DNA from: Cordylochernes scorpioides
Lineage: Eukaryota; Arthropoda; Arachnida; Pseudoscorpiones; Chernetidae
Direction of reading: 5' to 3'
DNA: 64,000 bases
NCBI GenBank assembly: GCA_030710605.1
Contig: CP092880.1
Location: 15,790,454-15,854,453, forward strand
Position 1 is the stretch's first letter; every line of letters begins with the position of its first letter. Positions 32,281-42,404 of this stretch are shown here, piece by piece. Made by a program: the position numbers and the translations under genes. Under the pieces are notes generated by a model. The model did not search any database. It worked only from the letters and a program-made list of their open reading frames with translations, and was not told where the DNA came from.

Positions 32281-33604
32281 CAAGCAAAACAAAGAATACT
32301 AAATGAAGACATCAGGATCATCATGGAAGTTATGGAAAAGATCCACAACAGCCTTCTAGCTCTTTGGCAGAAGTTCGACGCTACCAAGACCTTCATCTAC
32401 CCAAGGTTAGAATTATTTCTTCGGAGTTTCCCGGTGCAGAAAGACTTCATTCAGGGAGGTCGACCTACTGATCATGAGTCTAGGAAAGAACTAGCTCAAA
32501 CTGCCCCAGCGGGCCAGCAATGAGTTACCCTTTATCGCTCCTTTAAAGGCAGAATCGGAATGGTGCCTTTAGGTGACTGGACCGATTTAGCCAATATCCA
32601 ACATGCCTTCCGATTCCTCATGAACCCAGATTCTGAAACCTCCGCATTCGCCAAAAATTTTCACAAAATAGTTGTGGAGAGGAAGCAGGAACGGCCTGCA
32701 ATGAAAGAAGATATAGCAGAGTGTCTGTCAGTGAAACTTGAAATCTTTGCCAGAGATGGTTGAGACATCACCTCAATCTGAAGTGACGCCAGAAACGCTT
32801 CCTGAGGCCTTTCAAAACGAATCGTTCTTCTCTAATGGGTGCACAATCTTTCCATTGGGGACTTCCACAATCGGCAAGAAACTGGACACAATAAATAGAT
32901 TCTCTGCAGTCGCCAACAGCTAAGTCATGGCAAGACTTCAGCAGATTCTTAAAGATACCAATATGAAAAACATAATCGGGGAAAAGTTTTCTAATTCACC
33001 TACGGGAACAAGTCTTTCAACGGCTTCATCAACAGTGAGAGATATTCATCATTACAGGAATGCGTATTACGATAATTTACAAAAATTCTTAAGACGGCTC
33101 AACTCATTTTATTCACATGATTAAAGGAAGCTTATGGACAAGCCTTTCTTCAACTGAAGAAGTCTTACCTGAAAGCTTCCTTTAATAAGACGAATAAAAT
33201 GAGTTAAAACGTCTTATGAATTTTGTAGTGGGAGATACATACACTTCGCTCTGTCTCCGTTCATCGTCCAAGGAGAGACTGAAGTTCTCTCATTAAATTG
33301 AGCCAAGAGATTTTAACACGACGACAAACGATGCAGAGCATACGGTCAAGCAGACCAAACTCTTCCCCACGTTCCACAACACTGTCGCAAGTTCTCTGTC
33401 ACCTTCAACAAGAGGAACCGCTACATTGTAGAATGACTAAAAAGGCCACGGGGTTACAGGAACGAACGTTCAACCATCAGAAAGTCCCTGAAGTCTCCTC
33501 AAACCTTCGACCTGATATAGTAGTGACAGAGGAGAAGGTCACCATTTTAGACGTGGCGATGCCATTTGAGTGCCGCCACGTGGACTTCAAGATGCAAGGG
33601 GGAG
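32281..33604 (+). pseudogene. R2-like LINE remnant: end of RT, zinc finger, start of endonuclease
   Basis: Several frames carry parts of one protein. LALWQKFDATKTFIYPRLEL and DWTDLANIQHAFRFL are the C-terminal part of an R2-type reverse transcriptase, and ARDG..DITSI.SDARNAS follows. GQADQTLPHVPQHCRKFSVT (about 33340-33400, another frame) matches the zinc-finger region before the endonuclease, and its second Cys is Tyr. LRPDIVV (33505) and ILDVAMPFE (to 33570) are the PD..D core of the restriction-like endonuclease. Multiple stops and frameshifts show it is dead. The gene is cut at 33604 by the BEL/Pao element and resumes at 39825. Confidence 0.85.
33082..33224. repeat. Imperfect palindrome inside the R2-like remnant
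   Basis: AACTCATTTTATTC, TTAAAGGAAGCTT and AAGACG words on the left return as reverse complements on the right, with a 37-bp loop. It occupies the place where the R2-like protein should be continuous, so it looks like a local inverted duplication in the dead copy. Confidence 0.8.
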
Positions 33605-34001
33605 TGTTGCAGATCCACTGTCTTTTTTTTGTATGTATGTGTTTGTATTCATTTTATTTGAAGATATATAGAGGGAGGCCTTCAAATGTAAGAAAGCCGT
33701 GTAAGAAGACGCCCTCCTCCCCCCCGCGGCGGCGGTGATGTCACCGCCCATGATGCAACTTCCGCCCTCTCGCCCCCTCCCACCTTCTCTTTGTTCTCTA
33801 CTTGTTGTTGACGCCTGCTCGCGTCTCGAGACTAAAAACTCTATCTCTCTCCTTTTAAAGTAATTCTTTAACTGTAATTTTTATATCAATTATAAATAAA
33901 TTTCCCTTCTTCACAGCAATCATTGAGTTGCTATAGTTTTTAATTATTTTATGCTGGTTACACCGTCCAGTGATACGAATTTCATTGTTCAAAGCTCGAC
34001 A
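33605..34001 (+). repeat. BEL/Pao 5' LTR
   Basis: 397 bp, TGTTGCAG...CTCGACA. It contains a GC-rich GCGGCGGCGGTGATG block and CCTTTTAAAG/AATAAA-type signals in its second half. Followed by the leader to the gag ATG at 34053. Confidence 0.95.
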
Positions 34002-34052
34002 TTTTTTGGCGTCCGCGACAGGATGGTGCAACAGCATATTTTGTAACTCAAA

Positions 34053-35381
34053 ATGAATCGCCTCAAGAAAGGAAGAAGGCCTGTTCGTGGCCAAATCACA
34101 AAGCTCATCAACAGTGTTGAAACAGCCCTGAAGAAGCCAGTAGAAGAACTGGACAAGACAGACTTGAGGGTCTCAGCACTACAGCTTGAAGATTTATGTC
34201 GAGATCTTCATGAATGGGATGAGAAAGTAACCGAGGCCATGTTGGATGAAGAAGTGACTGAAGATGAACAGGACAAAGAATATGATGAACGTCTGAGGTA
34301 CGACAGACTTATCAAAAGGATGAGAGAAGAGTTAGAGAAAGTACTGAATCCGAAGAAAGGTGTGTCGCCCCAGCCTGATGAAACATCTTCGGAAACGAGC
34401 AACAGTACAACCCGGAGAAGAGTTCTGCTTCCCAAGAGAAAACTCCCAGAGTTTGGAGGTGATGTACGGGAATGGATCACCTTCTGGTCAAGGTTTGAAG
34501 ACATCCACAACGACGAGGATCTCTCAGACTCAGATAAGTACCAATATCTTGTAGACTGCATGTTAGAAAATTCTGAAGCTCAGCAACTAGTTCTAAGTTA
34601 TCCTGTCTCAGGAAAGAATTATGCTTCGGTAATCAAAGATCTTAAAGAAAGATTTGGGCGAGATAACATGCTAATAAAGGTCTATGTTCGAGATCTATTG
34701 TGGTTGGTCATCCGAAGTGCACAAGAGAGAAAGGTCAACTTTAAAGATCTTGTGACAAAGTTGAACTCTCAAATTAGGCATTTACGTATGCTTGGTGTAA
34801 CTACGGACAAATGTGCCGATATATTGTATCCTGTAGTTGAATCATGTCTACCGGAGGATGTCCTCATCTCATGGCAGCGCAGCAGTGAACCAGAAGACCT
34901 AGAAAGCTTGATGAAATTTCTTCGTCGTGAGGTCAATCAGACTAAGGATAGAGAAATGGCCTACAATAAGCATTCAGATTCCTTAGCTCAGCCTACACCA
35001 GGGAAGATAGAGACGAAGAAAAGAAGTTTTAATGCAAAGCGTGAAATTGCTACAACCTCTGGATTTATGCATTCCGACATCTCACCAACACTGCGTGAGA
35101 AATTTAAATGCATTTTCTGCGACAATGGTCATCCAAGTCAAGACTGTCGAAAAGGAATGAAAATGGGCATGAACCAGAAAAATGAGAAAATCAAGAGCTA
35201 CAAGAGATGTTTTAAATGTCTGCTTCCAGGCCACAGAAGCAGGCAATGTAAAAAGAAAGTGCGCTGTGATTTCTGCAAGAGGGATGGGCATTATGCCATC
35301 ATGTGTAGAGGTGTACATCTTTCTTTCAGAGTCCACAACGACCACAGAATTCAACGCCAACTCCAGGTTCGAGTGATGTAG
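34053..35381 (+). CDS. BEL/Pao Gag polyprotein
   Basis: 442 residues from ATG 34053, 51 bp after the LTR. The N-terminal third is charged and helical. Residues about 121-260 match the DUF1759-type capsid region of BEL/Pao Gag (LPEFGGDVREWITFWSRFED). Three CCHC zinc knuckles follow at about 353 (CIFCDNGHPSQDC), 386 (CFKCLLPGHRSRQC) and 405 (CDFCKRDGHYAIMC), which bind RNA during particle assembly. The stop is TAG 35379-35381. The next gene is in the -1 frame and is already open from 35309, so the two overlap by 73 bases. Many BEL/Pao elements have one continuous gag-pol frame, so this is either programmed frameshifting or a mutation. Confidence 0.93.
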   Translation: MNRLKKGRRPVRGQITKLINSVETALKKPVEELDKTDLRVSALQLEDLCRDLHEWDEKVTEAMLDEEVTEDEQDKEYDERLRYDRLIKRMREELEKVLNPKKGVSPQPDETSSETSNSTTRRRVLLPKRKLPEFGGDVREWITFWSRFEDIHNDEDLSDSDKYQYLVDCMLENSEAQQLVLSYPVSGKNYASVIKDLKERFGRDNMLIKVYVRDLLWLVIRSAQERKVNFKDLVTKLNSQIRHLRMLGVTTDKCADILYPVVESCLPEDVLISWQRSSEPEDLESLMKFLRREVNQTKDREMAYNKHSDSLAQPTPGKIETKKRSFNAKREIATTSGFMHSDISPTLREKFKCIFCDNGHPSQDCRKGMKMGMNQKNEKIKSYKRCFKCLLPGHRSRQCKKKVRCDFCKRDGHYAIMCRGVHLSFRVHNDHRIQRQLQVRVM

Positions 35382-38300
35382 CTACGGTGAACGAGATGTC
35401 CAACTGTGTAAGCAACAAAGCATGCCTTGAGACATTATTAGTGAAAGTTTGGGGTCCTAAAGGTAGCAAAGTGGTAAGGGCAGTAATTGATAGTGGATCA
35501 TCCCAATCGTACATTTTGGAACACATTGTAAAGGATTTGGGTGTTCCTATCATGGGAGAAGAAGAGCTTGATCATGAAATATTTGGTGGGATCAGGTATA
35601 CTGATCGACATCGGATCTACTGCCTGACTCTATCAAGTATTGAGAATGATAGATGCATTTCATGTCCGGCATCGGCCACTAATCAAATAGCCAGATGTAT
35701 AAGAAAGCCTACATTTGGTTCATGGGCTCGCGAACTTGCGTCAAAGAAGATACAACTCTCAGCATTTAAAGCCGAAAGTGATGAGGTAGAGCTTCTCCTC
35801 GGTGCAGACATTAACCCAAAAATAGCTACAGCCAATATGATAAGATTATCGGATGATCGTATTGCTCGAGAAACATTGCTAGGTTGGGTAGTTCAAGGCA
35901 AAACGGAAGGAAAATTCCCAGATAAAAATCCTAACCAGGTTCATAACAGTATGCTGATCACATCTTTAATGACACAAGAAATAAAGGTTTCCGATTTATG
36001 GTCTCTGGAAAATATTGGAGTCATGGATGACGGGCAAGCAGAATCAAAGAAAGAGACAGATCAGGCTATTATGGATAAGTTTCGGACTGAAACAAAGCAA
36101 TTGGAATCTGGTAGATACGAGGTGCACCTTCCATGGATAGAACCAGCCCAGAAGCTAAAAGAAAATAAAAGCCATGCCGAGAAAAGACTCCGGAAGATGA
36201 CAGAGGATCTAAAGAAAAGAGGCTTTTATCACCATTACAACAAGATATTTGAAGAATGGGAGGAAAATGGGATCATTGAAAGAATCCAGTCAGATCAAGA
36301 TGATACATTAGAATACTTTCTACCACACCGAGCAGTAGTGAAATCTGGTAGCAGCACGACACCAGTACGACCGGTTTTTGATGCTTCCTGTAAGACAAAG
36401 GGTGGATGGTCTCTGAATGATTGTTTGGCGAAAGGACCCAACTTATTGGAGCTCATTCCGGATATCATGCTGAGATTTCGACTCAATAAAATCGGCGTAG
36501 TAGCAGACATAGAAAAGGCCTTCCTCCAAATATCAGTGGCAAAAGAAGACAGGCAATTTTTGAGATTTCTATGGTGGGAGGACGGCAAGCAAGAGAATCT
36601 TCGGATTTATCAACACAAGAGAGTGGTGTTCGGAGTTACATCAAGTCCTTTCCTCCTAGCTGCTACATTGAAGTTACATTTGGAGCAATATGAAAGAGAA
36701 GTAATCCCATTGCTAAAATGTATGTACATGGACAACTGCGTCAATAGTGTTACTTCGTTAGAAGAGGCACAAGTCTTTCAACAGCAGTCTATTGACCTGC
36801 TCAGCCCAGCAGGATTCAATCTAAGAGAGTGGCAGATGGGTGGCCCCGGCATAGTTAACGGTGAGAATATTTCTGTGCTAGGTATGAAATGGGACACAGC
36901 TGATGACACTTTGACAATTTCGGATAAGCTAATGATGACTCCAACCTACAAGTCATTGGATCAAGAGAATGATGCCGAAATAGAAAATCATACTCATAAA
37001 TTGACAAAGAGGATTATGCTATCGGAGGCCCATGCTGTGTTTGACCCTCTCGGTTTGTTTTCTCCATTCACCATAGTGCCGAAGATCATCCTACAACAAT
37101 GTTGGAAGTCTGAGTTGAAATGGGATCAGCCGGTCCCAGAGGACATTGTGAAGAAGTTTGTGGAATGGCAGAGTCAAATTCCCGAATTGTTGTCTGTCAG
37201 GATTCCAAGGTGGGTGATGAGAGATGGGTTTGAACAGCCATCACTGCATGTGTTTTGTGATGCGAGTCAAGATGCCTATGCAACCTGCATTTACTTAAGA
37301 ACAGTGAAAAATGAAGAAGTAAATGTACAACTCGTCGCATCAAAGTCAAGAGTAGCTCCCAAAAAGAAACTTACTATTCCGAGATTAGAATTAATGTCAT
37401 GCCTCATCGGATCCAGATTGACTAAGCAAGTCATGAAGATTATATCAGAATCGATTGCAATACCAGAGACTAATATTTGGTTTTGGACGGACTCCTCAAC
37501 TGCACTTCGTTGGATTCAAAATGAGAAACCGTGGGCAACATTTGTCAGAAACAGAGTCAACGAAATCTGTTCTATTTCGAAGAAAGAGAATTGGCATCAT
37601 GTGTCAGGGGTAAACAATCCAGCTGACCTTCCATCACGTGGGAGCAGTGTAAAGAAATTGATAGAGCATAAATGGTGGGAGGGACCCTCTTTTCTCTGGG
37701 GAGAAGAAGCAAGCTGGAATCAATTTGATCCGATTTTTGATGAAGAAGAAATCAATAAGGAATTGAAGAAGACAGTAAACATCGCTGTCAACAGCACGAA
37801 AGATAATTTCATGGACAAACTTGAGAGGTATGGAGTTTATCATCGTATAGTACGGATTGTTGCTTATTTACTGCGTTTTAAAAGGAAGACCGTCTCAGAT
37901 CAATCGCGACCCAGACAACATGATAAGATGTCAAAAGAAATTTCTGTAGAAGAATTCGAAGAAGCTGAAAAGGTAGTATTACGGCATATCCAACTAATAA
38001 GTTTTGGGAGAGATGATAAGCGAATAAACAAGCTCAATGCTTTTACAGATGAATATGGACTATATCGAATCAAGAGTCAACTGTATTTTGGAGAAGACGA
38101 CTATGATACAAGATGCCCAATAGTTCTTCCGGGGGAAAACCAAGTAGTCAAGCTTTTGATTCGAAAAGAGCACGAGATGATGTCCCATGCCGGGATTCAA
38201 ACAACTCAACAACTAGTGAGACGTCGTTTTTGGATTCTAAAAGGCAAGAGAACCATAAGAAGTATCATCTCTGCATGTGCTACGTGTCGTCGTTACAATT

Positions 38301-39379
38301 CCAAGAGAGTCCAGACTGAGAGCATTCCAATTCCAGCAACCAGGATTGGATCGACACCAGCATTTGGAGTGATCGGTGTGGATCTAGCTGGACCTTTGAC
38401 TGAGACCGGTGGAAAGAAAATATGGGTAGTGTTGTACACCTGTGCTGTGTACAGAGCTGTACATTTGGAGCTCACAAAAACAGTGTCTACTGAAGGATTT
38501 CTTGACACTTTTCGAAGATTTGTTGCAAGACGTGGTAGACCAAGCATTGTGTACTCTGACAACGGCCTCAATTTTGTCGGATGCAATAACTTATTCAAGA
38601 AAGTTAATTGGAATGATGTCCTACGTTATGCCACCGTACAACGTATTAAGTGGAATTTCAACCCCCCAACAGCAGCATTTTGGGGAGGATGGTGGGAACG
38701 CCTTGTGGGTCTCATGAAGCAACTGATCCGAAAAGTATTGGGAGACAAAACAGTCTCATATGAAGAACTACAGACTGTGATATGTGAAGTGGAGTCAGCA
38801 ATGAATTCGAGACCTTTGACCGCGATCAGTGAAGAATCTGGCTTGGTACCTATAACACCTGCCAAATTCATGTGTGACAATGCATCATGCTTATTTGTAC
38901 CTGAAGCGGACATTGTCGACTCTAAGTTCCTGAAAGATAGTCATGGAAAAGTACAAAAGTTACGCGAGACAATTCGACAAAGATTTAGAAAAGAGTACTT
39001 AGGGTTTCTGCGACAAAATACTAGAAACAAGACAAAGTCAATTAAAGAAGGCGATGTTGTACTCATGGAGGTCGATAACAAAAAGCGAACAGAATGGCCA
39101 ATCGGAGTTATTGAGAAGACCTACCCGGGAAAAGATGGCATTGTTAGAGTCGCTATGATAAAAACTAAGCGTGGAAATTTTTTGCGACCTGTTCAACGAT
39201 TGTTCTTTCTTGAATCAAGCGAAAACCATTCTAAAGAAGATTTCGGAAAAGGACGTGATCTAGAGAAAGAGAAGATAAATCTTGACACACCAAGTATATC
39301 GCAACGGAGCATCCGAGGGAAAGATTCACCTGTTATCACAAGATCAGGAAGAGTTGTCAAGCCGCCTGACAGATATTGA
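35309..39379 (+). CDS. BEL/Pao Pol polyprotein
   Basis: The frame opens after TAG 35306-35308. Its first ATG is 35396, so it probably depends on Gag translation. Numbering from codon 35387: aspartic protease with DSGSS at 35-39 (DUF1758 type); RT with Asp in VVADIEKAFLQ (~374) and MYMDNCVNSV (~449), where the usual YxDD is YMDN, as I recall in some BEL lineages; RNase H with VFCDASQDA (~625), TIPRLELM and FWTDSSTALRW; an H..H..C..C integrase zinc domain (HEMMSHAG..CATCRRY); an integrase core with D999 (GVDLAG), D1058 (SDNGLNF) and E1104 (WWERLVG). A C-terminal DUF5641-like part ends at 39379. There are no internal stops. It makes cDNA from element RNA and inserts it in the genome. Confidence 0.95.
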   Translation, partial: RCTSFFQSPQRPQNSTPTPGSSDVATVNEMSNCVSNKACLETLLVKVWGPKGSKVVRAVIDSGSSQSYILEHIVKDLGVPIMGEEELDHEIFGGIRYTDRHRIYCLTLSSIENDRCISCPASATNQIARCIRKPTFGSWARELASKKIQLSAFKAESDEVELLLGADINPKIATANMIRLSDDRIARETLLGWVVQGKTEGKFPDKNPNQVHNSMLITSLMTQEIKVSDLWSLENIGVMDDGQAESKKETDQAIMDKFRTETKQLESGRYEVHLPWIEPAQKLKENKSHAEKRLRKMTEDLKKRGFYHHYNKIFEEWEENGIIERIQSDQDDTLEYFLPHRAVVKSGSSTTPVRPVFDASCKTKGGWSLNDCLAKGPNLLELIPDIMLRFRLNKIGVVADIEKAFLQISVAKEDRQFLRFLWWEDGKQENLRIYQHKRVVFGVTSSPFLLAATLKLHLEQYEREVIPLLKCMYMDNCVNSVTSLEEAQVFQQQSIDLLSPAGFNLREWQMGGPGIVNGENISVLGMKWDTADDTLTISDKLMMTPTYKSLDQENDAEIENHTHKLTKRIMLSEAHAVFDPLGLFSPFTIVPKIILQQCWKSELKWDQPVPEDIVKKFVEWQSQIPELLSVRIPRWVMRDGFEQPSLHVFCDASQDAYATCIYLRTVKNEEVNVQLVASKSRVAPKKKLTIPRLELMSCLIGSRLTKQVMKIISESIAIPETNIWFWTDSSTALRWIQNEKPWATFVRNRVNEICSISKKENWHHVSGVNNPADLPSRGSSVKKLIEHKWWEGPSFLWGEEASWNQFDPIFDEEEINKELKKTVNIAVNSTKDNFMDKLERYGVYHRIVRIVAYLLRFKRKTVSDQSRPRQHDKMSKEISVEEFEEAEKVVLRHIQLISFGRDDKRINKLNAFTDEYGLYRIKSQLYFGEDDYDTRCPIVLPGENQVVKLLIRKEHEMMSHAGIQTTQQLVRRRFWILKGKRTIRSIISACATCRRYNSKRVQTESIPIPATRIGSTPAFGVIGVDLAGPLTETGGKKIWVVLYTCAVYRAVHLELTKTVSTEGFLDTFRRFVARRGRPSIVYSDNGLNFVGCNNLFKKVNWNDVLRYATVQRIKWNFNPPTAAFWGGWWERLVGLMKQLIRKVLGDKTVSYEELQTVICEVESAMNSRPLTAISEESGLVPITPAKFMCDNASCLFVPEADIVDSKFLKDSHGKVQKLRETIRQRFRKEYLGFLRQNTRNKTKSIKEGDVVLMEVDNKKRTEWPIGVIEKTYPGKDGIVRVAMIKTKRGNFLRPVQRLFFLESSENHSKEDFGKGRDLEKEKINLDTPSISQRSIRGKDSPVITRSGRVVKPPDRY

Positions 39380-39428
39380 TCATAGTGAATCCAGAAGAAT
39401 AATTACTCCATAATTATTGGTGGGAGTA

Positions 39429-39824
39429 TGTTGCAGATCCACTGTCTTTTTTTGTATGTATGTGTTTGTATTCATTTTATTTGAAGATATATAGAGGGAG
39501 GCCTTCAAATGTAAGAAAGCCGTGTAAGAAGACGCCCTCCTCCCCCCCGCGGCGGCGGTGATGTCACCGCCCATGATGCAACTTCCGCCCTCTCGCCCCC
39601 TCCCATCTTCTCTTTGTTCTCTACTTGTTGTTGACGCCTGCTCGCGTCTCGAGACTAAAAACTCTATCTCTCTCCTTTTAAAGTAATTCTTTAACTGTAA
39701 TTTTTATATCAATTATAAATAAATTTCCCTTCTTCACAGCAATCATTGAGTTGCTATAGTTTTTAATTATTTTATGCTGGTTACACCGTCCAGTGATACG
39801 AATTTCATTGTTCAAAGCTCGACA
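39429..39824 (+). repeat. BEL/Pao 3' LTR
   Basis: 396 bp. It matches the 5' LTR except for one T less in a T run and C-to-T in CCCAYCTTCTC. Followed by GGGAG, the target duplication. Confidence 0.95.
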
Positions 39825-39935
39825 GGGAGAAATTTCTCAACTATACTCCTCTTTCAAACGAACTGCTCGAAAAGGGTGTGAGGTCAAGAATTAGGTTCTC
39901 AAACAGTGGCAACAAGGATCTTGTAACTTACACGT
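39825..39935 (+). pseudogene. R2-like LINE remnant, part 2
   Basis: After one copy of the target duplication is discounted, the frame of the endonuclease before 33604 continues here (EISQLYSSFKRTARKGCEV), as expected for the helical region after the PFE motif in R2-like endonucleases. A stop follows. This confirms that the BEL/Pao element landed inside an existing LINE copy. Confidence 0.75.
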
Positions 39936-40266
39936 GATATACACAATACTCAGTTAATTTGTAAGCTTTTATCCAAACCTTAAATATTTATAGTTGTTAT
40001 TTCAGTTGAATCGGTCTTACGACTGATGTATCTATTCAATCAGAATCTTTTATCTATATAGTTGCGGCCTGCTTATGGCAATATTGTCTAGGGGTTCAGT
40101 GTTGTTCCATCATTTGGGGATTTTGGTAGGAGGGAATAATGCGGTGATTTCTCCTTGTCTTCCACACCCTTATACCGTTGATCCAATGGTAGACTTATCC
40201 ATCTTTAGCCTGCCCAGAAATCCTCCTCTATGTGGCGGATGGGAGAAGCAGCACAAGTAAGGGACT
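39936..40266. other. Short stretch without recognised features
   Basis: It lies between the R2-like remnant and the 122-bp minisatellite. No motif is seen. Confidence 0.4.
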
Positions 40267-41215
40267 TATCAGCTACTCTATGTCCATCATGGGGTATTGG
40301 TGATACAATCATTCACAAAAGACTGCATATCCCAACATCATGTCAATGTATGGTGGTTGTCACATTATTCCTTCTTCAGTGTTGAATTTATCAGCTACTC
40401 TACGTCTCTCATGGGGTATTGGTGATACAATCATCCACACAAGACTGCACATCTCAACATCATGTCGATGTATTGGGTTTTCACATTATTCCTTCTTCAG
40501 TGTTGATCTTATCAGCTACTCTATGTTTATCGTGGGGTATTGGTGATACAATCATACACACAAGACTGCACATACCAACATCATGACGATGTATGGTGGT
40601 TTTCACATTATTCCTTCTTTAGTAATGATCTTATCAGTTACTCTATGTCTATCATGGGGTATTGGTGATACAATTATCCGCACAAGACTGCACATCCCAA
40701 TATCATGTCGATATATGGCGGTTGTCACATTATTCCTTCTTTAGTGTTGGTCTTATCAGCTATTAAATGTCTATCATGGGGTATAGGTGATACAATCATC
40801 CACACAAAACTGCACATCCCAACATCATATCGATGTATGGTGGTTGTCACATTATTCCTTCTTATCAGGCACTCTATGTCTATCATGGGGTATTGGTGAT
40901 ACAATCATCCACACAAGACTGCACATCCCAACATTATGAAAATTTATGGTGGTTGATACATTTTTCCTTCTTCAATGTTGATCTTATCAGCTACTCTATG
41001 TGTATGATGGGGTATTGGTGATATAATCATCCACACAAGACTGCACATCCCAACATCATGTCGATGTATGGTGGTTGACACATTATTCCTTATTCAGTAT
41101 TGATCTTATCAGCTACTCTATGCCTATCATGGGGTATTGGTGATACAATCATCCACGCAAGACTGCACATCTCAACATCATGTTGATATATGGTGGTTGT
41201 TACATTATTCCTTCT
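40267..41215. repeat. 122-bp minisatellite, about 8 units
   Basis: The motif GGGGTATTGGTGATACAATC recurs at 40291, 40413, 40534, 40656, 40778, 40887, 41009 and 41131: spacing 121-122 bp, with one 109-bp unit. Units are diverged by several percent. The last unit runs without a break into the Gypsy protease frame at 41216, so the unit may have been copied from the retroelement itself. Confidence 0.92.
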
Positions 41216-42199
41216 TTTATAGAGGTTATTGGGCACTATGTTCAGACTTGCGCCTGTGTCAATTAGGATAGGGGGTGAGAGTTCATGGGTGATGGACAGT
41301 TTTATCGTTAGCTGACTGACGAAAGGTCGGGGCCTTCCTACCTGGTAGACGAAAGGCTGGGGCGTCTCGGGCGGCTTGTCCGCTTTGGGCTTGGGGTGGA
41401 TGTTAGGCGGGACGCACTGCCCGCGCGGTCGCGTGTGGAGCTGGTTTGTTGCGGCACTCAGAATGCCAGTGGTGAGCGCCGCAGAATTTGCAGTTCGACG
41501 GCGGTGCAGGTGCAGTCCACGCACCTGTTCTTCTTGGTGTGCTGGTGTATGGGCCCGACATGTTGGGCGGTTGTTCCTCGTGGTGACGCGAAGTTGGTGC
41601 GCTGGGTCCGTGGATCCGTTGCACCAGTAGAACCACTTTCCCATGCTCTCAGGAGGAACCACGCGGACCAGGCGCTGGTCGGAGAGCGGCAATCCCTCCG
41701 TCAGCGTCTCGAGGATTACCTCCTGTGGGAGGCCCAGTTGCATGCCCAGCGCTGTCTTCCATCTGTAGTACTCCTCCAGGCTTGCCTGCCCAGCAAACTT
41801 CAGGGCGAATTACTTGGCGAAGGACCCCCTGTTTGACTCCAGGTAGAGGTCCAGGAGGGTTTGCCTCACCTGGAAGTAGGTCTGGGTGGCCAACCGGAGT
41901 TTCCTGAAGAGCTCCAGGGGTTGGCGCGTCAGGTAGCGAGGCAACCTGAGCAACTTTTCGGGGGTGGTCACGAAGGCTTTGTCCATCTTCCGGTCGTTGG
42001 CCTGGAAGAATTGGCATGCGGCGTAGGTTCCATCGAAGGGGGGGATGTCCACTTCCGCGTGTTGGGTCGACCCCACTTGCGGCAGCACGGCGGTCAACTG
42101 TAGGAGAATCTCCGCCAGGGTGCGTGTCGGTTCTATTTCGGGCACGGGAGTGCCCGCTCTACCCTCCCTCTTCGCGTCTTGTGGTGGCTCGTTTTCCAT
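41216..42199 (-). pseudogene. Gypsy-type gag-protease remnant
   Basis: Read on the minus strand from MMENEPPQDAKREG at 42199 (residues to about 41815): FDGTYAACQFFQANDRKMDK and a retrotransposon-gag-like helical region. The frame shifts near 41815 (continuing FALKFAGQASLEEYYRWKTA..LGLPQEVILETLTE) and again near 41590 for a zinc knuckle, CKFCGAHHWHSECRN (about 41455-41495). It then returns to the aspartic protease start, ILIDTGASLNIVPNNLY (DTG at about 41252-41260). RT, RNase H and integrase are absent: the frame ends in the minisatellite. It is dead but unusually GC-rich compared with its surroundings. Confidence 0.85.
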
Positions 42200-42404
42200 C
42201 ATATCCTGTCGACTCTCTATAATAATCGGGTTGAACCCTGTCGACTTACTGTGATATTCCGATTGGATCCTTTCGACTCTCTATAATATTTCGATTGATC
42301 CTACCGACTTACTGTGAAATCCTGTTGAGTCCTGGTGAATTGTGGTGAGAATCCTATGTCGGATTATATTGAATTGGTGATTGGTAGCGCAGTCTTGGTC
42401 GAAT

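Larger units (their letters stand above)
33605..39824 (+). mobile_element. Complete BEL/Pao retrotransposon
   Basis: 6.2 kb with LTRs at 33605-34001 and 39429-39824. The 5-bp target duplication GGGAG lies at 33600-33604 and 39825-39829. The two LTRs differ by one base and one T-run length as far as I can see, so the insertion is recent. Order: LTR, short leader with a TGGCGTCCGCGACAGG candidate primer site (the tRNA is not identified), gag, pol (protease, RT, RNase H, integrase), a purine-rich GGTGGGAG before the right LTR. No envelope gene is present. Confidence 0.97.

Noticed and set aside
33605..39824. Envelope gene in the BEL/Pao element
   Set aside because: Pol runs to 39379, 49 bases before the 3' LTR; there is no room for a third gene.
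41376..42254. Several plus-strand frames of 60-146 codons
   Set aside because: They are antisense shadows of the GC-rich Gypsy gag-protease remnant on the minus strand.
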